Origin: JANLSE01 sp038214135
GTDB lineage: Bacteria > Chloroflexota > Chloroflexia > Chloroflexales > Roseiflexaceae
DNA: 9,657 bases
Reading direction: 5' to 3'
Assembly: GCA_038214135.1 (NCBI GenBank)
Contig: JBBQSD010000181.1
Coordinates: forward strand, 1 to 9,657
Shown piece by piece: positions 5,132-9,657 of the stretch. Each line of letters begins with the position of its first letter. Position 1 is the stretch's first letter. The translations under genes and the position numbers were made by a program. The notes beneath the pieces were generated by a model. That model saw only the letters and a list, made by a program, of their open reading frames with translations. It searched no databases and had not been told where the DNA came from.

Positions 5132-7207
5132 ATGATCGTGATCGGCCTCATGTCCGGCACTTCCGCCGATGGAATTGATGCAGCGGTTGTGGAACTGATT
5201 GGCGTACCACCAGATCTGCAGTGGCGTCTGCTGGCGCACCAGACAATCGCGCATCCGCCGACACTGCGCGCCGAAATTCTGGCCTGTTGCGATCCGCGTA
5301 CTGGCACGGTGGATCGCATCTGTACTCTGAATGCCGCGCTAGGGCAGGCGTTTGGGCGAGCGGCGCTGGCAGTCGCCCAGGCTGCTGGAATCGCCCCACA
5401 CCAGATCGACCTGATCGGCAGCCATGGTCAGACAATCTGGCATGCGCCGCTTGGCAACCCACCAGCAACCCTGCAAATTGGCTGCGCCGCCGAGATCGCC
5501 GAACTGACAGACGCACCAGTTGTGAGTAATTTCCGGGTGCGCGATATTGCCGCTGGCGGCCAGGGTGCCCCACTCGTCGCTGCTGTGGATGCGCTGCTGT
5601 TAGCCCACCCAACGCGAACCCGCGTTGCACAGAACATTGGTGGGATTGCCAATCTGACCTACCTGCCCGCTGGTGGAATCGGCGCGTTTGCCTTCGATAG
5701 CGGCCCCGGCAACATGCTGATCGATGATATTGTTCGCCACGCAACCGGCGAGGCATATGATCGTGATGGTGCGTTTGCCGCTCAAGGCCAGATCAATGGT
5801 ACGCTCCTGGAAGAACTGCTCGATCAGCGCTTCTTCCAGCGCAAGCCACCGAAAACCACAGGTCGTGAGGAGTTTGGCGCGGCCTTTGCCGAGCACATCC
5901 GTGTGCGCGCCGCCCAGCTTGGCCTCTCCACTGCCGATCTTGTCGCAACCATAACGGCACTGACAGCCCACAGTATCGCGGCGGCCTACCGGGATTTCCT
6001 GCCGCGTATGCCAGATGATGTGATCGTGAGTGGTGGAGGAGCGCGCAACCAGACCCTGATGGCGCTACTGCGCCAAACACTCGCTCCCGCCCGAATCCTG
6101 ACCAGCGATGAGCTTGGGATTCCAGCTGAAGCCAAGGAAGCCTTAGCATTTGCGGTGCTGGCCTATGAAACATGGCACCAGCGGCCTGGCAATCTGCTAG
6201 CCGCCACAGGCGCAGGGCGAGCCGTCGTTCTGGGCGACCTCACCCCTGCTGCGCTCCCCTCTCCCAGTGGGAGAGGGGCTGGTGGTGAGGGAACAAATCA
6301 TACAATCGCTGCCCTCTCCTCATCGCTGACCGAATCGCGCAATCCGCTTTCTGAACAGATCGATACGCTTTCCACATTCGATATGCTGAACATGATCAAT
6401 GCTGAAGATGCCCGTGTTGCCCAGGCTGTCGCCGTTGTGCTGCCCCAGATTGCGGAGGCTGTTGACAAGATCAGTGAGCGGATGCGCCATGGCGGGCGCT
6501 TGATCTATGTCGGAGCGGGAACATCAGGGCGATTGGGTGCGCTGGATGCGGCTGAGTGCCCACCAACCTATAACACGCCGCCTGGCTTGGTTGTGGCGCT
6601 GCTCGCTGGTGGGCCGCGTGCGCTCACCGAATCGATCGAAGGGGCCGAGGATGATGCATTGGCTGGCGCACAGGCAATCATCGATCTGTATGTGACCGAA
6701 CGCGATAGCATTGTTGGGATCGCAGCCAGTGGGGCAACGCCATATGTTCTTGGAGCGCTTGAGGCAGCCATGAACGCAGGCGCACTGACGATTAGTTTGG
6801 CCTGTAATCATCCATCGCCAATTGCAGAACTTGCCCAGATTGCGATTGCACCATTGGTTGGCCCGGAAGTTATCACTGGCTCAACCCGTATGAAGGCTGG
6901 CACCGCCCAAAAACTGGTGCTGAACATGCTCTCAACCGGCGTCATGGTGCGCCTTGGCAAAACCTATGGCAACCTGATGGTTGATCTGCAAGCCAAGAAT
7001 ACCAAGCTCAAACGCCGCGCAGTGCGGATTGTCTGCGAAGCAACCGGCCTCGATTTCAGCGTTGCCGAAGAACTCCTGGCAGCCTGCGATGGCGATCTCA
7101 AAACCGCGATTGTTGCTGCGCTCACTGGTGTCGAACCACACGAAGCCCGACGCAGGCTCACAGAAGCAGGCCAGATCGTGCGGGCGGCTATTGGTGAAAC
7201 ACGCTGA
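5132..7207 (+). CDS. anmK-murQ: AnmK-MurQ fusion: anhydro-MurNAc kinase / MurNAc-6-phosphate etherase
   Basis: One 691-residue ORF carries two successive enzymes of peptidoglycan recycling. AnmK (about 1-370) opens and phosphorylates 1,6-anhydro-MurNAc with ATP. It shows GLMSGTSADG (5-14), GSHGQTIWH (96-104), AQNIGGIANL (166-175), FDSGPGN (188-194, D189 equivalent to the catalytic Asp) and VSGGGARNQTL (299-309). MurQ (about 399-691) removes D-lactate from MurNAc-6-phosphate. It shows TESRNP (400-405), GAGTSGRL (461-468), AAECPPTY (473-480, E475 equivalent to E. coli E83), IEGAEDD (502-508, E506 equivalent to E114), GSTRMKAGTAQK (583-594) and a C-terminal UBA-like helical part. Both parts are full length with key residues kept. 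Linker 370-387 (LTPAALPSPSGRGAGGEG) is the translation of a palindromic repeat. Between the AnmK end and the MurQ TESRNP motif no in-frame ATG, GTG or TTG exists, so MurQ seems made only as a fusion. ATG 5132 (AAAGGA 10 nt upstream) is preferred over TTG 5126. Confidence 0.92.
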   Translation: MIVIGLMSGTSADGIDAAVVELIGVPPDLQWRLLAHQTIAHPPTLRAEILACCDPRTGTVDRICTLNAALGQAFGRAALAVAQAAGIAPHQIDLIGSHGQTIWHAPLGNPPATLQIGCAAEIAELTDAPVVSNFRVRDIAAGGQGAPLVAAVDALLLAHPTRTRVAQNIGGIANLTYLPAGGIGAFAFDSGPGNMLIDDIVRHATGEAYDRDGAFAAQGQINGTLLEELLDQRFFQRKPPKTTGREEFGAAFAEHIRVRAAQLGLSTADLVATITALTAHSIAAAYRDFLPRMPDDVIVSGGGARNQTLMALLRQTLAPARILTSDELGIPAEAKEALAFAVLAYETWHQRPGNLLAATGAGRAVVLGDLTPAALPSPSGRGAGGEGTNHTIAALSSSLTESRNPLSEQIDTLSTFDMLNMINAEDARVAQAVAVVLPQIAEAVDKISERMRHGGRLIYVGAGTSGRLGALDAAECPPTYNTPPGLVVALLAGGPRALTESIEGAEDDALAGAQAIIDLYVTERDSIVGIAASGATPYVLGALEAAMNAGALTISLACNHPSPIAELAQIAIAPLVGPEVITGSTRMKAGTAQKLVLNMLSTGVMVRLGKTYGNLMVDLQAKNTKLKRRAVRIVCEATGLDFSVAEELLAACDGDLKTAIVAALTGVEPHEARRRLTEAGQIVRAAIGETR
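6238..6291. repeat. Palindromic repeat inside anmK-murQ, encoding the linker
   Basis: A perfect 11-bp inverted pair, CCCCTCTCCCA (6256-6266) and TGGGAGAGGGG (6268-6278), lies inside outer inverted ends CCTCACC (6238-6244) and GGTGAGG (6284-6290). This is the widespread intergenic element whose translation gives PSPSGRGAGGEG. It sits exactly between the AnmK C-terminus (VVLGD) and the start of the MurQ domain and keeps the frame open. A related copy lies at 9486-9527. Confidence 0.85.
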
Positions 7208-7283
7208 GTTGCTGGCTTATGAAGGTAAGGTTGACCAAATAATCGAGGAGATCGCGCTGACGCTGCTCGTGCTGATCTGGATT

Positions 7284-7322
7284 GCGCAAGCATGGCTTGC
7301 GCGGCGGCAGCATGGCTGCCGC
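7284..7322. repeat. Two tandem hairpins with ATG loops
   Basis: GCGCAAGC-ATG-GCTTGCGC (7284-7302) is followed at once by GCGGCAGC-ATG-GCTGCCGC (7304-7322). Both are perfect 8-bp stems with a 3-base loop, spaced 20 bp, and different in sequence only in the stem. They lie 77 bp after the murQ stop and could mark the 3' end of the transcript, but no T-run follows. Confidence 0.8.
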
Positions 7323-7371
7323 ACTCCATACACGCAGCCGAACCCTACCCGAATTCATGTATATCGTTCCC

Positions 7372-7395
7372 TAGCCGCAGGCTGAAGCCTGCGGA
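7372..7395. repeat. REP-like hairpin downstream of the small minus-strand gene
   Basis: Perfect arms CCGCAGGC (7375-7382) and GCCTGCGG (7387-7394) flank a TGAA loop, preceded by TAG. It is almost the same element as 841-863 apart from the inverted loop. It lies between the convergent 3' ends of anmK-murQ and the 7425-7655 gene, about 30 bp beyond the stop of the latter. Confidence 0.75.
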
Positions 7396-7424
7396 AGGAG
7401 AATGATTCGCGGGTTTGTTCGACG

Positions 7425-7655
7425 CTAGACCCGTGCTCCAGCTTCGCGGGCGAGCAAAACGTTGGGAGGCAAGTGGCGGGCAACAGTGCGAACGAGCAGA
7501 TCCTCGTCATAACACTCGCCGACATGCAGGCAGCTGAGTGCCCAAAGATTGCGTAGATGCAGTGGGGTGAATGTTCGTCCATCGCCGAGCTCACGGTCGG
7601 CGAGGACCTGTGGCAGGAGTAGGGTGACAAGACCATCGAGTTCTGTGGGAGCCAT
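7425..7655 (-). CDS. Small protein of unknown function (76 residues)
   Basis: I do not recognise this protein. It is 76 residues, leucine-rich and probably helical, without a signal peptide or membrane segment. Residues 42-48 hold a small C-x-H-x3-C group (CLHVGEC), followed by acidic YDEDLL. It is preceded by a near-ideal Shine-Dalgarno sequence, GGAGGTGAT (7666-7658), correctly spaced from ATG 7655, which is the main evidence that it is real. It reads against its neighbours: it converges with anmK-murQ and diverges from the glycosyltransferase gene. A possible extended -10 lies about 70 bp upstream. It could be a small regulator or an orphan accessory gene. Confidence 0.6.
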   Translation of the reverse strand: MAPTELDGLVTLLLPQVLADRELGDGRTFTPLHLRNLWALSCLHVGECYDEDLLVRTVARHLPPNVLLAREAGARV

Positions 7656-7657
7656 AC

Positions 7658-7666
7658 ATCACCTCC
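7658..7666 (-). promoter_or_regulatory. Strong Shine-Dalgarno of the 76-residue gene
   Basis: GGAGGTGAT on the minus strand is a near-perfect match to the anti-Shine-Dalgarno complement. GGAGG ends 6 bases before ATG 7655. It is by far the strongest ribosome binding site in the window and fixes the start. Confidence 0.75.
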
Positions 7667-7724
7667 GGCCCAGGTGCCGCTCATTGATTTGTGTGATCCA
7701 AGTTTGCCAAAAACATGTAGAGCT

Positions 7725-7733
7725 ATTGTAGCA
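7725..7733 (-). promoter_or_regulatory. Possible extended -10 for the 76-residue gene
   Basis: The minus strand reads TGCTACAAT at 7733-7725, an extended -10 form (TGnTATAAT with one change). No clear -35 is seen, which extended -10 promoters can tolerate. Transcription would start near 7718, leaving a leader of about 60 bases that holds the strong ribosome binding site. Confidence 0.35.
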
Positions 7734-7827
7734 CATCTTGTGCCACTGTTGATGGTTACGTTCATATCACACTATGGTGAGAATCTGATACCGCGGAAGA
7801 GAAGCGAGTACTGGCATTCAGATGCGG

Positions 7828-7833
7828 TATAAT
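7828..7833 (+). promoter_or_regulatory. TATAAT -10 box directly before the glycosyltransferase start
   Basis: A perfect TATAAT ends 7 bases before GTG 7841, so a transcript would start at or near the start codon itself. No Shine-Dalgarno precedes the GTG, which fits a leaderless mRNA. I find no good -35. A 7-bp inverted repeat, ATACCGC (7788-7794) and GCGGTAT (7824-7830), overlaps this box and could be an operator. Confidence 0.4.
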
Positions 7834-7840
7834 AACACAT

Positions 7841-9657
7841 GTGTTGATTGAAACTGCCACTCTGGATCGCACCGACTGGCGCGCTGAGACTGCCCGTTTT
7901 CGCCGTGCGCTCTTCGATCCCCGCCTGCTTATTCTGGTTGCGCTGGCGTTGCTGGTTGGCGTGCTGGCCTATCAGGCACCTGCATCTACCGATCTATCGG
8001 TCGGGTGGCTTGGTGATAGGTTCTTTCTGCGAGCCAGTGAAGGCCAGGCTACCGATGACAGCCGCAGTTTCTATGGCGATGAGATCACCGACCATGCGCG
8101 CAGTGGCCGCAGCCGCTGGACGCGCAGCGAGGCCGAGATTCGCTTTCCAGGAGTTGGCCCCGGTAAATTAGACCTCACCATTCGCGCTCAGGGCTGGCCC
8201 AACGATATCCTTAATCACGGCGTACGCCAGCCAACAGTGACGGTATTGGCCGATCAGATACCGCTTGGCACATTTACACCAAATGCTACCTGGGCCGATC
8301 AGCAGTTCACAATTCCAGCATCTATTCGCGTACACGATGATCTGGCCATAGCGTTGCAGATGTCGGATGTGTTTACTGGCACACGCCAATTTGCCGATCC
8401 ACGCCCCAAAGGCGTTCGGATCGAGCATATTAGTATTCGGGCCACTGCTTCCGAAACGCTGTTTACTCGGCCAGCAACACTGCCGCTTGTGGCACTCGCC
8501 CTGAATGGCGCGCTCTGGTTATTGACGCTACTGGCGCTGACTGGCCGCCCAAACCTGAGTTTCGTGCTAACAACCATGCTGGTTGCGTGCGTCGCGCTGG
8601 CATTAGCACTGGCGCGTGCCTGGGCAGCGGTGCTGATGCCTTGGCTCCTGGTTCTGGGTATGATCGCCCTCTGTTATGCATGGCGTGGTGCGCTGGCTGG
8701 CCTGCTTATTCGGCTTGTACAGGTATATCGGCGCGGTGAAGCACTCAACTATGGGTTGATCGCCGCTGGCTCTGTCTGGTTACTTGTTGTTGCTGCATGG
8801 GCCAGCCTGGCATTGCAAATGCCTGCTATGCATATGGCAAGCGACAATTTCCCTGATTCATTGCTGTATGGCCTGCTGGGCATGAGCCTACTGCTGCTGA
8901 CACTCGTGCTTGGCCGTAACGGCCTGCCGCGCCTGGCCCAAACACTGGTTGGAGCGATTGGCTCTCGTATTGGTGCGCGGGTTATTCTTGCACTGTTTCT
9001 GGTTATCTGGGGCGGCTACCTGGCATCGGTGGTTGCGGTGTTGCCATATGTTGGCCATGCCGATTATGCCGATAATGCGGTTGTCGCACGCAATCTGCTG
9101 GCCGGTCGTGGTTGGGTTGTTGATTATGTGACCCAATTCTACCAGCTCTATACTGGCGTGACCCGCCCGCAGGAGACCTGGCCGCTCATGCAGCCCGTCT
9201 GGATTGTGCCCTTTTTTGCACTATTCGGGCCAACTGCCTGGGCCGCCAAACTACCAAATCTGATCATTCTTCTGCTGCTTGGCTTTGCCATCTTTGCCGT
9301 CGCAGCACGTCTGTGGGATCGGCGGGTTGGCCTAACCGCAGTTGTGCTTGTGCTGACCAGCCAACTCTTTTTCAAATTAGTGATCTATGCCACCAGCGAT
9401 CTCGCATTTGTCCTGTTCTCATTTGGGGCGATCTGGTTATTGTATCAGGCAACAACCACGGATGTATTGACAACACGTGCCAATTCCCCCGCTCCCCAAC
9501 GTGGGAGCGGGGGTCAGGGGGTGAGGGTCCTGCTTGGTTCTGGAACACTCACCGGCCTGATGATATTGCAGAAACCGGGGAGTGGTGGCGTGATTGCGCT
9601 TGGTATGGGCCTGTGGCTGATCGGGCAGGTTCTGCGCCGATACCGCACCACCCAAAA
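7841..9657 (+). CDS. PMT/ArnT-type multi-pass membrane glycosyltransferase (runs off right edge)
   Basis: The frame is open for 605 codons from GTG 7841 to the window end. Residues 1-26 are cytosolic, and 27-45 form the first membrane helix. About 50-205 is a soluble, probably beta-rich extracytoplasmic domain. From about 212 come many membrane helices (near 212-233, 240-280, 303-325, 340-357, 380-402, 446-463, 469-488, 497-536). GHADYADNAVVARNLLAGRG (405-424) after the helix at 380-402 matches the first-loop acidic motif of lipid-linked sugar transferases (GT39/GT83 type, e.g. ArnT); ATSDLAFVLF (517-526) fits a later loop. Such enzymes move a sugar from a polyprenyl-phosphate carrier to protein or lipid outside the membrane. 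The soluble domain before the catalytic part is unusual for short PMT enzymes. Residues about 549-561 are encoded by an inserted palindromic repeat in a probable cytosolic loop. The exact substrate is unknown. TTG 7844 is an alternative start; an ATG at 7839 is out of frame. Confidence 0.75.
   Translation, partial: MLIETATLDRTDWRAETARFRRALFDPRLLILVALALLVGVLAYQAPASTDLSVGWLGDRFFLRASEGQATDDSRSFYGDEITDHARSGRSRWTRSEAEIRFPGVGPGKLDLTIRAQGWPNDILNHGVRQPTVTVLADQIPLGTFTPNATWADQQFTIPASIRVHDDLAIALQMSDVFTGTRQFADPRPKGVRIEHISIRATASETLFTRPATLPLVALALNGALWLLTLLALTGRPNLSFVLTTMLVACVALALALARAWAAVLMPWLLVLGMIALCYAWRGALAGLLIRLVQVYRRGEALNYGLIAAGSVWLLVVAAWASLALQMPAMHMASDNFPDSLLYGLLGMSLLLLTLVLGRNGLPRLAQTLVGAIGSRIGARVILALFLVIWGGYLASVVAVLPYVGHADYADNAVVARNLLAGRGWVVDYVTQFYQLYTGVTRPQETWPLMQPVWIVPFFALFGPTAWAAKLPNLIILLLLGFAIFAVAARLWDRRVGLTAVVLVLTSQLFFKLVIYATSDLAFVLFSFGAIWLLYQATTTDVLTTRANSPAPQRGSGGQGVRVLLGSGTLTGLMILQKPGSGGVIALGMGLWLIGQVLRRYRTTQ
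9486..9527. repeat. Palindromic repeat inside the glycosyltransferase gene
   Basis: CCCCCGCTCCC (9486-9496), loop CAACGT, GGGAGCGGGGG (9503-9513) gives a perfect 11-bp stem, followed by TCAGGGGGTGAGGG. It belongs to the same family as 6238-6291. It is read in the same phase, as PAPQRGSGGQGVR, and lies between two hydrophobic stretches without breaking the frame. Confidence 0.8.

Noticed and set aside
6241..6300. Separate murQ gene with its own start after the repeat
   Set aside because: There is no ATG, GTG or TTG in frame before the TESRNP motif. The first, within FDML, would cut off conserved MurQ sequence.
7355..7765. Minus-strand ORF of 136 codons over the small gene
   Set aside because: Its frame conflicts with the 7425-7655 gene, which has the strong ribosome binding site. 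Its C-terminus reads into a REP hairpin and it contains Cys/Ser-rich noise.
7848..8171. Plus-strand ORF of 107 codons
   Set aside because: It is a shifted frame within the glycosyltransferase gene. The GTG 7841 frame is open to the window end and gives membrane helices and family motifs.

Overview
The window looks like chromosomal DNA of a free-living bacterium, most plausibly a member of Chloroflexota (Roseiflexus/Chloroflexus-like). That placement is an inference from protein flavour: a long U32 peptidase with a DUF3656 region, a YvcK/CofD-like protein, peptidoglycan-sugar recycling enzymes and a PMT-type membrane glycosyltransferase. The many small palindromic repeats also fit. No rRNA, tRNA, CRISPR array, transposase or phage gene is visible.

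Layout. (1) Positions 1-599, minus strand: the N-terminal half of a BenE-type benzoate/H+ symporter that runs off the left edge. (2) Positions 600-1440: about 840 bp without a credible gene, built largely from several unrelated short repeats: GATAGCC arrays, a 9-bp tandem, an inverted pair of REP-like hairpins, a 53-bp tandem duplication and a pyrimidine-rich stretch. (3) Positions 1441-7207, plus strand: three collinear genes. They are a U32/DUF3656 (RlhA-like) protein, a YvcK-like UDP-sugar-binding regulator, and a single ORF fusing AnmK (anhydro-MurNAc kinase) to MurQ (MurNAc-6-phosphate etherase). (4) Positions 7208-7424: hairpin repeats. (5) Positions 7425-7655, minus strand: a small 76-residue protein of unknown function with a very strong ribosome binding site. 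(6) Positions 7841-9657, plus strand: a large multi-pass glycosyltransferase of the PMT/ArnT type that runs off the right edge, possibly translated from a leaderless mRNA.

How the genes relate. AnmK makes MurNAc-6-phosphate from 1,6-anhydro-MurNAc, and MurQ splits that product into GlcNAc-6-phosphate and D-lactate, so the fusion joins two consecutive steps of cell-wall recycling. The upstream YvcK-like protein belongs to a family that binds UDP-GlcNAc and links carbon state to wall synthesis, so it fits the same theme. The U32 protein is probably an RNA-modifying hydroxylase and has no obvious functional link.

The most striking feature is the density of palindromic repeats. Five copies of one REP-like hairpin (core GGCTTCAGCC) lie in the spacers between genes. 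Two copies of a second hairpin family (CCCCTCTCCCA / TGGGAGAGGGG type) lie inside genes in frame. One of these forms the linker that fuses AnmK to MurQ. One REP copy sits between two near-identical copies of the 3' end of the U32 gene, as if insertion had duplicated the target.
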